DNA of 64,000 bases from Leptoclinus maculatus. Taxonomy: Eukaryota > Chordata > Actinopteri > Perciformes > Stichaeidae. Shown here in pieces: positions 23,255-37,479 of this stretch. Each line of letters begins with the position of its first letter. The first letter of the stretch is position 1. The position numbers and the translations under genes are program-made. The stretch is taken from positions 6,993,556 through 7,057,555 of the forward strand of contig JAVDOI010000006.1 of NCBI GenBank assembly GCA_032191485.1, given 5' to 3'. The notes beneath the pieces are model-generated. The model saw nothing but the letters and a program-made list of their open reading frames with translations. It was not told the DNA's origin and made no database searches.

Positions 23255-23821
23255 TATTAATAGCTGAGAGCCTCTTAAGTGAAGGCTGTAGTCCATGGAT
23301 GAGAGAGTAGGCTGGCTTCCATTGCCAAGCTGTACAGGTATCTATCAACTGATCTGGGTGCAGAGAGAATGGAGGTGGGCAGAAAGGAGATGAAAAAAGG
23401 CTCTGAAGCATGGCCAGCTTCCTATGATAAAGGCCTGAAGTAACAAACTCCTTCACTGAGACATCAGGTCAGCGCACACACAAACCAGGAAGAAAAGAGG
23501 GAGACCACTGTAATGACTGTGGTTGTGCTGGGTGATGTTGAAGTGTTCATCTGAAACAATTCATACAAGTTTTAAATATTGATTAAAAAAGACTCTGGTT
23601 CTGTTCATTTATGGATTTTTCTATAGGCCAAACAAGTCTTGATTTGTGAGGACAATGTCATATTTGAGAGGATAAAATATCCGATAGTGATATATTGACC
23701 TTTTTTTTTTTTTTGGCAGATATCAGTGTTGGTCAGTCAGGAGAAATGGATTGCCATTTAATTTAGTACAGATAGCGTTTCAATAGATTGGCACACATTT
23801 TAGAATCCATAGTCCTCAAAA
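23255..23821. other. Intergenic DNA, no gene recognised
   Basis: No domain, exon or repeat family is recognised; a T-run lies near 23701-23714. Confidence 0.45.
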
Positions 23822-24240
23822 AATGTATCCTAATAACTTTGGTGATCCCTTATCCTTTGGTCGTGTCTAGATGGTCGCAAGAGGGTTGAGGTTTGCCGTT
23901 AACCTCAAATGGTTAAGGTTAGGACAGGTCGTCAGAAAGCAAGTCGCACAATAGTTTTTGTATGTTTGCACAAATCCAGGGTGACCATACAACCATACAT
24001 TTCCGTCTACCATCAAGTAAAAATTCAAATTTGTCAAAAACTTTGATTCATGATAAAAAACAACAACATCCCCATCAGCTGTACTTTGTCTTTGGTGCTA
24101 ATTATTAGCAAATGTGAGCAAGCTAACACCCTAAACTTAGGTGAACATGATAAACACTATACGTGTTAAACATCCGCATGCTAACTTTTTTTACTGTTAG
24201 CATGTTAGCATGCTATCATTAGCATTTAGCTCCAAGTCAG
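23822..24240 (+). repeat. Dispersed repeat (family A), plus orientation, with insertion
   Basis: The start reads ATCCTAATAACTTTGGTGATCC and the end reads TCAGCTGTACTTTGTC, GCTAATTATTAGCAAATG, GCATGCTAAC and TTAGCATTTAGCTCCAAG. These match the order in the 37.48-37.87 kb copy. About 110-130 bp in the middle, around 23865-23990, do not match, suggesting an insertion or replacement. Confidence 0.6.
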
Positions 24241-27200
24241 CTTGGACGATTTGTAGGTCCAGCTCTACTTTTTGCAGCTTCTCCTTTAAAGTTTTTATTT
24301 TTTATTTTTTTAAGTCTGTGCTAATACAGTTCAGATTGAAGAGATAGATGGATGGATGACATATGTACCAGGGTTGAACTCAAACACACAAATCACCTTT
24401 ACATGGTGCATACTTTAGCTAGTTCCGACAGGAGGATTTAAAATACCATGACATGTACTTTTAAGGCCTGTGGTTTGCAAGGAGACAGCGTAGGCACAGA
24501 CATTGAGTCATTTTGGCTTAAGATGGATGGAAATGAGAGCCAGTAATGCAGACACCTGACAAAGGTACCTCATAAATCGGATAGAAGCCGTCATCGCCCT
24601 TATTGCACAAAATCATGTCTCTGTTGCTTCAGCTTAAAAACCACTTGGAGCTCTGCTCCTCTCTCTCTTCTCTTACTTCATCATTCATCTGGCCAAGTTT
24701 ATTTGTGCAGGTTGACCGGTTGCCAAGGCGATGAATGTGCTATAAGTTTGCTGCTGCCTTGACAACAGACCAGACAAGTACTGCATTATCAGTATGACAA
24801 TAGGAGCAGAACAAATAAGGACAGACAGAGTGAACACGCATACGAGAGAAAGGGAGAACTGAGAAAGAAAAAGGTGGCTTTTTGCTCACTTGACGTCAGA
24901 CTTCGCTGAGCGTTTTCTCTCCTTGTGGTCCGTAATACAGAGCAAAGGGCTGTGTGGGCAGAGTTGATACCCAAGTGGAATTAAAATAGTTTTTGAGGTT
25001 GTTATTGGCTGTGTTTCAATGAAATGTTAGTATTCCATGATCTGAAAGTTCTTTCAAAAGCCTTTTCACCCCGGTTAAGAATGCAATTCTGTAGGAAACA
25101 CTGCAAGCCTTTTTTCTGATAGGTGTCAAATTTAATTTAGTTGAGTATCGAAGGATCAGATTTCAGTTGCTTCAGCCCAAATAAAGTTCAGTATCAGACT
25201 TAAAGCGCACATCATAACCTGGATTTGACTCATTTGTTACGTTGTTTTATTTTTGTCCTCAATCAAATAGGTGCTCTAGTCAGCATTAAGTGCTTCGTTA
25301 GATATCTCATTGTTGGCATTTCTGCCAGTGACATTTGATTGACTTCCCCTTGTGAAACATAAAACGGACACGCACATCAAAAGAATACAAAACAGATGTT
25401 TGTGGAGTGCAATACTTGGATATATATGTAAAGAAAGTCCGTGATTCATTCTTCACTGAGTAGCGCGGCCCCAAGAGTGCTCGAGCTGTGGAGGTATGCC
25501 TTCCATTTGTGAAGTCTGACAATCTTGTGAAACCAGAGAGCTGAGTAACTCACCAGCAAGGTAGCCTTTCAATGTAAACCCCCCTCGTGATTTATTTCTC
25601 AACCTGATACTCTTGTAGTTATGGCTAGCAGACAGACTGTAACAATTCTTGAATTTGATGTTGAAAGGGCTCAAATTAGCTTTGACTATAGTTATGATAC
25701 CCAACACTGGAAACAGGCAGAGTTAGAGTTGGAAAAACTAAAGGTGCACCTGGAAATATAATCAAAATAGGTTGGATGCAGTTTCACCTTTTGACTTGGT
25801 CCAGTTTATCAGAGGATGATTCACATGAACAGTGTGACTGTATCACACATTTATCTCAGGAGCTGATGTAATGTGCGATCACACTTTCTGTGCTCTCTAC
25901 AGCGTCCCAAGCTGTCGCATCTGCCGTCTCATCGGTCACGTAACAGCCCTGCATACAAACCTGTGTTTTCCTGTCCGGCCATGACAGTGAATGTGACTTT
26001 GGTTAAGTGACAGCGTGGCTGTAAAGTCCAGAGGCAGAAAGCAGCTGAAATGAGCTGATCTGTTGAATCAAAAGTCTGTTGTATGCATGTCAAAGGTCAG
26101 CTTTTAACCAGCAAATCCCCTTTTCTCCCGTCTAATCCTCCTCCCTGGGGTTTTCCCGCACCACAGGGCTCATCTCGCACCAACCAAACCGCAGACAGAC
26201 AGGCGTGATGGTTCCTTATAGCCAGTCATATTTCCAACAAAGATCGTTTGGCCTGCAGGTGTAGCAGAACTGCGGCTCCAACTCCAATAAGCAAGTGTTA
26301 CATCGACATGTGATCATGTCAGAGGATTGATATTTTACAAACATTCGTCCATTGTACTGAACACAAGCGACACATTCATTTTAGAGATTAATCTGCATTG
26401 GGGTCTGTCCAGAGGCGTACACATTTCGATATTAAAATAATACAGCATGTTTTAGAAGACTAACTCTTTATGATTTTAACCATCATTTGATACAAAAAAG
26501 CAGTACCTTTAAACTTTAGCAAATGCTAAGTAAAAGTAGCTGTCCTGTGTCAGTGGTTTCTAATTTGTGTGCTGTGGATTTACAGATTACACAAAGGGAA
26601 ATAACACGTTGATGTTGTTCAGATCATAATTACGACCAGCAGAACGTTAGCTTACGTTAGCTGCATTTCCAAATGTGAGCTAAAGCAAATTCATGACCGA
26701 TAGCAAAATAACTGCAAAGTCATCATTATTGGTACTTGCGTCTAAATGAAATAATAAAAAAGAATACAAGCGATTCAACTAATTTAAAAGGAGCTATAAA
26801 GAATCCATTCATTTCTGGTTTCCCTTGTTGATGAGCTGCTATAAATTCAAAACACAAAGTTGCTTATTTATGCAATATTTCAGGTGTGATTACAAAGCTT
26901 GCAGCGCGGGTAATCATGGTGGAATAATGTGTGAACAATCCAAAGACTGAATAACGGGATTAATATGTTTTCCAGTTCTACCCATTCTGCCAAGAAAGCC
27001 TGACCATGCAAAAGAATAAACATTGCGGTTGTCATTTTATCTTTAAACTTTTATAGATTATGTTCCACAAGGCTAGATCCCAAGTGAGCAACTGTCCTGA
27101 GGCCCCAAAAGCCCCTAATTCACCTTGTGTAACTTAATTGAAAATACATTTATTCATTGCACATTTGTACAGGACTATAGATGAGACCTGCATTCTACTG

Positions 27201-28164
27201 TTCCTATTATTACTCGTCTTTTCTTCCCATTTCTGTGTCAAAATGTAGTTTAAGACTTATAATTATTTTGGTTTATATTGTGCTCACATGCTGCATTTGC
27301 CTCAATATAGTCTCAAACTAATTGACACACAGAAAACCAGGTAGTATCCCAGCATGAGTTGTTTTCTCTGGGCAAATACTGAAGTTTCCATGTAAAGTCT
27401 GCTGTGTTCCCTGGACTTGATAGGAATTCTGAGGCGACAGCACACTATTCAAAGAGGTCTAGTGGTGTGTGGAGGGCTGGTCCAGCAACACGTCTTTCTC
27501 TCTACCCGTGGTGTCATCAGTCCACATTTGCTCCAACAGAGTCGGCAGTTTAGGCCAGTAAAGCTGACTGGACTTGCTTAGTCAGGGAGGCTTGTGATCT
27601 GCACTGTGTCTCTCTGCATTCTTTAACAGTGAGCTTAGCTTTCCCTCAATTCAACCCCCTCTGTAAAATGATGTGGCCTGTGGCGTACACAGTCCACATT
27701 ACACACATACACTCATCATTTCCCCCACAGACCGAATCGCTCATTTGGTGTGTAGATCAAAGACTCCAATATTTACAAGAGGTCTTGGGGTGCAATTTGT
27801 TTCCTCGTTTGATTCCGACGAGACCGTTCCCCGTCTGCCCTTTTATTTATCTATGTGTTTATTTATTTATCTGTTTTAAACCAAACCTCTTCTTCCTCAT
27901 TACAGCTGCTTTAATGTTCTCGCCGAGCAGAAACTTAATAGATGCATAATGAACGCCGTGCGAGCACATTTGGAGTGAAATGTAAATTGTTTGCCTGCAG
28001 CTCTGGTGATGAAACGGAAGGAAGACAGATTGGAGAACCCGCAGTGGATGGAAAGTCCTGTCTCCTGTCATGTGGGAACACAGAGATCACAGTGCCTCAG
28101 CTTGTGGCCTGTATATTTTGTTATGGCACATTTTCCCATCTGGTCGGCTTATGAGACTCTTGGC
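24241..28164. other. Intergenic DNA, no gene recognised
   Basis: I see no domain-bearing frame, no splice-bounded exon and no strong repeat in this 3.9 kb. Sequence complexity is normal. Conserved non-coding elements could be present but cannot be recognised without alignment. Confidence 0.45.
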
Positions 28165-28189
28165 TTTGTTTGTTTGTTTGTTTGTTTGT
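28165..28189. repeat. (GTTT)n microsatellite
   Basis: About six GTTT units. Confidence 0.9.
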
Positions 28190-28375
28190 CTCCTAATGTA
28201 TTTTAATGCCGTTTTCATCTTCGATGCCCTTTTATAAGCCAGTGTTTGATCAACATCTGTCACGGCTGGGCGTAAGGACGCCCCAGTTCTTTCCTGATCT
28301 GGTTTCAAGCCAGTCAGATGGAGCCTCTTGTCTGTGATTGACACATGAAAGTAAATGTCTCATAATGACAATGGG

Positions 28376-28377
<2 letters not shown>

Positions 28378-28441
<64 letters not shown>
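28378..28441. repeat. (TG)n microsatellite
   Basis: About 32 uninterrupted TG units. Confidence 0.95.
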
Positions 28442-28442
<1 letters not shown>

Positions 28443-28534
28443 TGCGGGGGATGTGGAGACAAATAGTAAATGTTTTGCCTCACTCTCCTGCTTTCTAAAT
28501 TGATATTGGCGTCCTCACACAGGTGGTGTACGGA

Positions 28535-28561
28535 GTGTGTGTGTGTGTGTGTGTGTGTGTG
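28535..28561. repeat. (TG)n microsatellite
   Basis: About 13 TG units, 95 bp after the previous TG tract and in the same orientation. Confidence 0.95.
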
Positions 28562-29065
28562 AGAGACATGTGGAAGGTTACAGGTCTGGGCCAGCGTGTG
28601 TGACAGCAGGTGTTAAATGCTGGAGACTCTTTGTGTAACTAAGGGATGTCCTGAGGCAGGTGTGGCAAAACCTTTTTGTGTGTGTGTACGCTGCCACGCG
28701 TGCCTGCCCGTGCTTGGTGGCATACAAAGAATAGCCTCCGCAGGGATTAAACCTGTAATATTTAATAGCTTGACACCTGAGCCAGAAAGCGTGCCTTAGC
28801 TTTTTTCTTTATTGTCAGATGGTGTTCAGCCCAAATATCCAATCTCATGTTCCAAATTGACTTCAATGCACGATGGGATGGATGGCAGCGGGACTCCAAG
28901 CATGTATGCGTTGTTTAAATGGTCTTTTGTTAAGCCTGACACACTGACCTTTTTTTTCTTTCTACATCAAGACCTTCTTATTATCGAGTCTGGAAAATAA
29001 TCACATCTACATCAGTTCTTCTCGAGGCTCCTCCCCTTCTTTCTGTGTTTTTGTGGGTTGATTGT

Positions 29066-29091
29066 TGTGTGTGTGTGTGTGTGTGTGTGTG
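29066..29091. repeat. (TG)n microsatellite
   Basis: About 13 TG units. A short CACACACA lies about 40 bp further on. Confidence 0.95.
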
Positions 29092-29194
29092 AACATGCAG
29101 ACAGGCCTGCACATTCATTCAGAGGACACACACACACGGAGGTCAAGTTGATGACATTTAAATTCAACTTTCTCGCTAGGTAAGCCGGTCACGT

Positions 29195-30124
<930 letters not shown>

Positions 30125-30161
<37 letters not shown>

Positions 30162-30279
30162 GTAATTTGTTCTTTCCTCACTGCCTGCCTGCTTGATGCA
30201 ATTTTTGGTTACTTGACACCTGTGTACTCCAGCAGGTTATAATGTGGAAAGAATGATAACGTGTGTGTGTGTGTGTGTG
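30125..30279. repeat. (CA)n and (TG)n microsatellite pair
   Basis: About 17 CA units (30125-30160) are followed 100 bp later by about nine TG units (30260-30279). Being complementary, the two could base-pair in a transcript. Confidence 0.9.
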
Positions 30280-32394
30280 AATCTGTGTCCTGCCAACAGT
30301 CTGAGAGACCTAGAGTCTTACCCATGGATATGGCTGTACATATAGACATCTAATCCTGGGAAGTCTGCCTGTACTGAATTGTAAATTCACCCCAGAGGGG
30401 ACAGAATCATAATGTTGGTCGACATCGAGCTTCACGAGTCTCTGTGGAAGCGACTGTGATGATAACTGCCTGACAGCTGCGAAGCATCCACAGAGCACTC
30501 TATGTATTTGGCAGGGCTCCCGGAGCGTGAGCGTGCTTGGCCCAAAAAGTGTACAGTCGTGGTTGCACAACGGAGAAGAAACATCAATGCCTACACACGC
30601 TCATGTCGAGCATCACTTGTTTTGTAAGGAGATTCTCACCCTGCTGTTGCTTGGAAGTGTTTTTATTGTCACTGCAAACGTTGCTCATTTTGACAGTGCT
30701 CAGCTTCATAGTTGCACAATACCTGTGGAGCAATTCATGAGAACATCTGTCAAACCATAAGGCTTTGTAGGACATGTAGGCCTGCAGTTAATGTCCATTT
30801 ATGCCGTCATCATTCTGTTTGTTGCCTACCTATGCAATCAATAGGTCGCATGTCATTGTTCTGTGACTCTAAATACGTCATGGCATTTCGTTGCAGCTTA
30901 ATATGACATTCATACAAAAAACTTTTGGAATTTGTTTCCTCTGTCCATACTGTGAGGTTTTCATTCAAATGTTGCTTCCTTTTTTGTTGAGCTTTCTGGT
31001 TTCGGCATGTGGTATCATATGTGAAATAAGAAGAGGAAGCAGATTTGACAATACAAAGCAACGAGTTAAGAGATTTCCGAAAAAATAAATATTCTCATCT
31101 TGTGACCTTTTCAGATTCATCTTTTCTATCCTTTTTATCCTTTGCAGGTTCCAACCTCCAGTTTGATGTTAGGAGTTGGTAGGAACTGATATCATGTGTT
31201 TGTATAGCTAACCCAGTCTCACTGCAGGTAAAGCTACTTTACACTTTTTTTTAGTGAGTAAAATATTGGAAAGTAGAACTCAGAAAAAGTAATGATGGCT
31301 TTCATAACACTGCTTTAGTACAAGAGTTAGTGTATGTGTTTGTTTAACTATAGCAGTTGACTGAGTCATACTAATCCTCCGGAAGCCATCTGTTGTTTGA
31401 CCTCCTCCTTATCGACACACAACCAGCCTCCACAGGTTGTGTGTGTGTTCGTATGTGTGTGTCCGTCCATGCCCAATAATCTGGTGTTTTTGTTTGTGTG
31501 TGCAGACCATGACTGTCAGTCAGCCATCCTGGACCAGACGAGGGAGGGTGGGGGTGTCATTAGCTAAGGCCGAGCATAGGCCATGTTTAGGGTTAATAGG
31601 GTCGTGCTCCTGCCAAATGTGCACATGTGGGACCTATTTTAGTCCAGAAGTTAGCCTGGCAGAAGGGGGGCGGCTAGTTTTGGGGTTCACTAGCTAAGTG
31701 GGCATCCGTCATGATCATATTTCAGAGTGCTTTCGTTCGTTGATTCAGGGCTAGTATCTGAGTCATTACAATTCAGGAAGCTGATTGAAATTCAGCCCAT
31801 GAATCTGAAAAACCAGTATGAAGAATAATGAACTATTGGCATTGAGGGATGAATTGCTCCTTCGGGTTTCATCCAAGTTTATTGAATCAAAAAGTATCCA
31901 ACTCTTTCATTAAGTTCCACATCTGTCTGTGTAGATTTTATTGTCTCATTGCTCTGTAGTGGAGTTGAAGCGTGGTGAAATTTTGGGATTCAAACAATCT
32001 TGACCAACAGCAGGAGTCTATAATTCTGGCACTCTCACACCATTTACTGCTCTGTAATTGACTGCATATATTATGTCTTTTGATAACACACAAAGCTAAG
32101 AATGACTGCATGGTTTGCTGCAGAAAACTGAAATAGTTCAACATTATATAAATATGCATGTTTGCTTTGTTGCCCAGAGTCGGATCAGTGTCTGTATACT
32201 AAATATGAAGCTACCACCAGCAGGCGTTTAGATTAGCTTCACATGAAAACTGAAGATTGTGCACAGTATCAATGCTCTGAATGCCCCTGTGGCAAGCCAA
32301 CCAGCTGCAGCGGTTGACAGTACAGACCGATATTTATCTTCTCCTCTAACTCTCAGCAGGAAGGTGAATGAGTATTTCACAAAATGTTGACACA
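30280..32394. other. Intergenic DNA, no gene recognised
   Basis: No domain, splice-bounded exon or strong repeat is visible. A weak TG-rich patch lies near 31437-31500. Confidence 0.45.
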
Positions 32395-32690
32395 GAATGA
32401 CTGTATATAAGATGTGGACGTAGTCATCATGACGTTACCCATTGGTTTGTGGACTGCCGTTTTGAAGCATCAAGTTTGACAATTTGGCCGTCGCCATCTT
32501 GGATTACGGCCGCCGCCATCTTGGATTACGGCCGTCGCCATGTTGACTTTTTGCAACCAATGAACGGAACTTACCATATTTGGAATGCAGAGTGACGTAG
32601 ATGCATCGCATACGGCTCTGGCAGCAGCAGTGACCTGTCAATCCCACTAAGCCCAGACCAAAGGTTATAGGACTGTTCTACAAAGGGTCT
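32395..32690. repeat. Dispersed repeat with tandem YY1-type units
   Basis: The segment around GTCATCATGACGTTACCCA, TTGGTTTGTGGACTGCCG, TTTTGAAGCATCAAG and AACTTACCATATTTGGAATG resembles a common fish repeat I remember. Within it a 22-bp unit containing GCCATCTTGGATTACGG occurs about 2.9 times (starting 32486, 32508 and 32530). The middle unit holds GCCGCCATCTTG, the YY1 consensus. Confidence 0.6.
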
Positions 32691-32699
32691 TTCACTATA

Positions 32700-34885
32700 C
32701 TAACTTACACAGCACAAAGTTTTTCAGCTGTTTTCCAAAACTTTTCAGAGAATGGGCAGATTTAATTTGTTTGGGATTTTATTCCACTCCTCCCCACCTG
32801 TGTCGAGAAGTGCCTCGACTTTACCTTTTAGATTGGGTTATTTCAGGTTAGAATCGCTAGCCAGTGGGCACACAACTTGAGACCTTTTTAAACTTATTTT
32901 TGTGTTCTGGGTTGCAATACGATCTTGATTTCAAGCACTCTAAAAAAAAGTCTTTAGGTGCTCTGCTTTTTATAAAGATTGAGGTAAACACTCTAAATGA
33001 GACATGTTTTTGTTCGTCATCATGCTGATAAATGTGATTTCTTCAGTTCAAGCCGGTGTATTTTTACACCCACTCTGCTGCTGTTGTTCTCTCGCTTTCC
33101 ACTCTTGCGTCATGGCTGCTTGTTCTTCAACTATTCTCAGTGATATTTCTGAAGTTTTTTTGTGGCATGAGTCATCCCATTTCACTGCAATTTTGTCTCG
33201 AAATAGGTTTGAATTGCGACGGCATCAATTTATTCCTTTTGGGAGACAGGTTTTTAGCACCTTAATGGAAAAAGGTTCAAGCAGGATTGTGGCAGTGTGG
33301 ACGGTTGCATAAAACAAGGTCCTGTCCTGAGCTGCTGTGTGGGATGTGTACCGTTTGCTGTCGACAGCTTCTCTTTCACAAGTTCTTCTCTTTACGTCCT
33401 CTTAAGTAATAGATTTATTTTGTTAATGAGCGGACACGGCTGGTGTAAAACTCTAAAAGAGCTGTAGACAACTTAACACAACAGTTTCAAAGACAGAGGG
33501 GAAAGTAAAGACGTGCTTTCCTTTCCCTTTTTGCAACACTACACAGAACATCCGGCCTTGACACAACAGCAATACAGTCCTGGCAGGTATGGACACTTCC
33601 TCTCTGCATTGTTTAAATCCCACAGCTGGAGAAGCATCCAAGGCCAGTCCTGCTCAGCACACCAGACTTGTCAATGATTTGTGTGGTGTCTAATTTGTTC
33701 TCCATATGGTGCAGATACACACACATACACACACTGACTAACGCATTCACATACACACAGCTATCCCCTCCCGACTTTTATTCCATCTCTCTTCTTCCAA
33801 ACTGCAAAAATAAACGGGGCCGCATGTGCCCTACATCGGTCTGTTACAGTGCAGTTTCTAAAGAAAGGTGCAGGTTGGCTGTACCCATCAACTAGCATTA
33901 ATCTGCTGGATTGGATTTAATGAGCCACATGGGATTCATCTGCCATTTGGGCCTGCCTGTAGCTCTGTGCAGTGTACAGTTCCCTGGTCAAAGTAAGGGA
34001 CTTGGAGTGCTCGAGATGTAGGAGGGAAACAAGACAGGGTTTCTGTGGTTGCCTGCTCTCTGACACAACCATCCTGTATGTTGGCTTTATTAGAGCGTCA
34101 CCTTTGATTAAACCACCCCAGAGGAACATTTGGTTTGTCTGATGAGAGCACCCCACAGGGGTGGGGCTTTGATGTAGAGGAAATTATTCTTGACTGGGAG
34201 ACACCAGGGAGGAGAGGTCACATCAACACTGGCTAAGTTTGAGAAGATGCAGATGCAGGGTGTTTCAGCACACTCGCCTCTTAAGTTTTCCACAAGGAAG
34301 GAGAGGGAGGAAGATGGGAATGAGATGGTGAGAAAAAGTGTGTGAGAGTGAGAGAGGGTGGGTGGGTATCTGCAGGGTTTCCAGCTGCTGTACAAAGATG
34401 GTGACCTGTTGCACCACCAGAAGGAATGATTATTTTTTCCCACAGCAACACTTTGAAGTTCCTCTTCCTCTGTCTGCATCCCTTTTTTTTCCTCTTGATC
34501 TCCTGTTTTTACTTTCACATTGATTTACATCTTCCTACCTTTGAAGTGCAAAAAACAACCTCACTTTAATTTCAGCTAATGAGTGCTGAATTTTAGAAAG
34601 GGGTATATATTGGGATGAGGTGATGAAAGTTTTTCAGGTGAAAATTTGCAACGCAAGTGGTGTGGATAGTATCATTTGGAAAAATAAGGCAGCAAGAAGC
34701 ATTTAGAGGGTTATTTTTGGTTTGATGAAACTCTTTCTTCTACAATAACAACACACAGAAAGAGATGAAATTCAAGACTTCGCAAAAATTATACAAATTA
34801 GAAAGTTTTTTTTTTTTTAGTGTGACTTTGCAACAACTAAATGATCAAAGGACACCACACGAGTTACTATATGGATGACATCGTG
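32700..34885. other. Intergenic DNA, no gene recognised
   Basis: Frames up to 136 codons exist (34108-34518, minus strand), but they are Ser/Leu-rich low-complexity translations without domains. No gene is supported. Confidence 0.45.
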
Positions 34886-34889
34886 TTTC

Positions 34890-35400
34890 TAAATCAATTT
34901 GTTCACTGTGTCACGAATGATAGGTGAATGTTTAGTTAAATAATCATTCATTCATAGAAGTGTAAAAAGGAACTAGATTAGCATTTCATTAAATTCTAAT
35001 CGATAACAATTTAAAAATGCCCTTAGTTTTTCAATTTTATTCATTTTATTTAATTACAAATATTTGAACTCGATAAAATAAATTGAAATAATAATTTGAT
35101 TTAAATGAAATATCTATTTTTGGAAAGAGAGATCTAATAAATTGAGATATTAGAAAGGTTAATTTAAATCAAAATGAGCTTAGATACAATATATAATGAA
35201 TACAAATATACTTAATTCAAATAGGTAAATACATTCAGATGTAAATACTAAGGCTAAAAGTAGAACAGTACATTAAATTCTATTTAATTTGTATTAATCT
35301 ATTGATTATTTGATTTAATTTATCTACTTTTATCACAATATTATAATTCATGAAGATGTCTGAAATCACTTAACTCATTCACTAATCCCTAAACTCCATA
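34890..35400. other. Strongly AT-rich block
   Basis: About 500 bp are dominated by A and T, with many TTTAATT/AATTAAA-type words and frequent stops in all frames. It could be a matrix-attachment-like region, an old transposon interior or simple compositional drift. Nothing coding is present. Confidence 0.6.
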
Positions 35401-35599
35401 GATTATTCTATAGGCAGCAGGAAATTGCTAAAATTGAGATTCCAGACATTTATGGATCATCATCATTTTGATGTGTACAGTCACACAAAGGTAATTTTCT
35501 TGTCTATTACATATGAAATATTTACATAATCAGGGTTCATTTTGTAAACTTTGCAAAGCTCCTTCAGCTCTATACCGAAGACATTACACAACTGTTTTC

Positions 35600-35880
35600 A
35601 CAGGACGAGTTGTGCTCTACAGGACGAGTTAACTGGACTTTGTGTGTAATATCAGCGGCCTCTTTAATGATGGAATACCGAAGTGGATTGCAGCCCTGGT
35701 TATTGTTATTAATTACACATGTGGTTGTTACCGCTGTGACAAGTCAAAATGTCTGCTATAAAAAATGTCTGTGTGCATGTTGGCTAACTGACGGGATTAT
35801 ACTGCTGCTGAATGCAACCATCATTAATGTTATTAGTTCCACATGTGCTTTTTCTGCTATAACATGTCAAAATGCCATGA
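35600..35880. repeat. Short direct duplications
   Basis: ACAGGACGAGTT occurs at 35600-35611 and 35619-35630. A longer diverged unit starting GTTATTAATTACACATGTG (35705) returns 124 bp later as GTTATTAGTTCCACATGTG (35829). Both continue to a shared GTCAAAATG. Confidence 0.55.
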
Positions 35881-35899
35881 AGGGAGCTGATGTCAAACG

Positions 35900-37136
35900 T
35901 TTGCTGGTTTCACCTCCTCAAATATGAATATGTGTCTGCTTTCTTTCATTTCATGACATTAAAGATTTGATAACTTTATTTTTACTTGATCGATAAATAC
36001 AAAAATATATAGATAATTAGTAGATAAATGGATAACAAACTAATTTCCATACCTGATACAATTACTGCACTCCCTTCTTCTCTGTTCTAATATGCAGCTT
36101 CTCATGAGATTTAGTCAAGCATCACATTTTCTGACAGTGACTCAAATCAGGCAATTTTTCTTTTCACAGAAAAAAAAAATTCTCCTCAATTACCACTTAG
36201 TTAATTGCTTCAGCAAAGTCGAATCTTCTTTGGGTTTGTAGTGTTTCAGACTGAAGCCCAGAGTTAATTCCACTGGCTGCAGCTCTCACTTAATTTTTGT
36301 GTCTGTTCTCGTGTATTTTATTACTTACAATCTAACAAAAAAACATGGATGACAGTTATTTCCATCAGCATGTTTTCATATATTCCATTGTTTTGAGGTT
36401 TCCCAGTCTTTCTAGTTTAATAAACTACACTGTCCAATATGCAGCTGACACAAAGCAATGTGCTGCATGGCAGCGCTCCAAATTACTGGTGGGTCTTTAT
36501 GGCCATTTGTATTTTCTCTGTGTCCGAGCTCGGCTGGGGCCGGGCCGGTAGTTGACAGCAGATGATCCCTTCTTTAATGAGATTTTTTTTTTCCTCTCCC
36601 TTCTCTGTCTCGCTTCATGGCGCCACACGGGAATCATCTAAGGCAGATAGAAGCCCTGAACCATGAAGAGAAAAGCTTGGACACAGATAGGACACCAGCA
36701 CGGAGACCGACAGTCAGGGAGGGAGGGAAGGAGGGGGAGGATGAAGGGAGGGATGGAGGAGATGGGGAGACAGAAAGGGAGAAATTAGTCATTGTTGTAC
36801 ACTGACAGATGCCCAGCTCCTCTCCTCTCGACCTAACTAGTTGTCAGTCAAATTGCTGATGTTCATTTCAGATATGAATATCAAACCTAAGTGATAGTTT
36901 GTGCTGGTAGCTGACGAATCAGCCTAAGACACAATTTGCTGTTCATGGGTGTGATGTGTTGGATGTCACGTTGAAGGGATCATGACTATGCATAATTTAT
37001 GTCGTTTATCTCAGCACTTTGTAATTATCGTCGTGTGTCATGTACGGTACATTTCAGCCCTGTGGGTTGTCGAGATGAAGTTCATAATTCATCAGAATTG
37101 ATTTAGAGCAAGATTTAATACATGTCACGCTCTATT
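35900..37136. other. Intergenic DNA, no gene recognised
   Basis: It contains purine-rich GGGAGGGA-type sequence near 36715-36785 and no recognisable gene. Confidence 0.45.
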
Positions 37137-37370
37137 CATCCATCATATCCAGATTTGTTTTACAGCTTATGTGCTTGGACCATATTTACATTCATCCAAC
37201 CATCCTTTATCTCTACCTGCTGTTCAGGTTACTGAAGGGCTGGAGCCAATCACAGCAGGCTTTAGGTAGAGACAGGCTGACAATAACAGACAAACACATT
37301 CAGACGCTATTCACTGAACCTGCTTGTCTTTCGACTATGGGAGGAAATGGGAGCACATGTGCATAGTGTT
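37137..37370 (+). repeat. Degenerate dispersed repeat (GGCTGGAGCC family)
   Basis: The order CATCC-rich start, TGTTCAGG, GGGCTGGAGCCAATCACAGC, AGAGACAGGCTG, CAGACAAACACATTCA, AACCTGCTTGTCTTTCGACT and GGGAGGAAA follows a very common fish repeat. Its usual form includes GGGGGCTGGAGCC and CTGTGGGAGGAAACC. The copy is diverged. The family match is from memory. Confidence 0.6.
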
Positions 37371-37479
37371 TTAATTAATCAACCTTACGTAGCCAAAATG
37401 GATGATTGGTTTTCACTTGAGTTATTTCATGTTCTCTTTTATTCTGTATTATTTTGGGTGCAGCTAGTGACCTTTTTAG

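Noticed and set aside
34108..34518. 136-codon minus-strand frame
   Set aside because: Ser-rich translation of a GA-rich patch with no recognisable domain.
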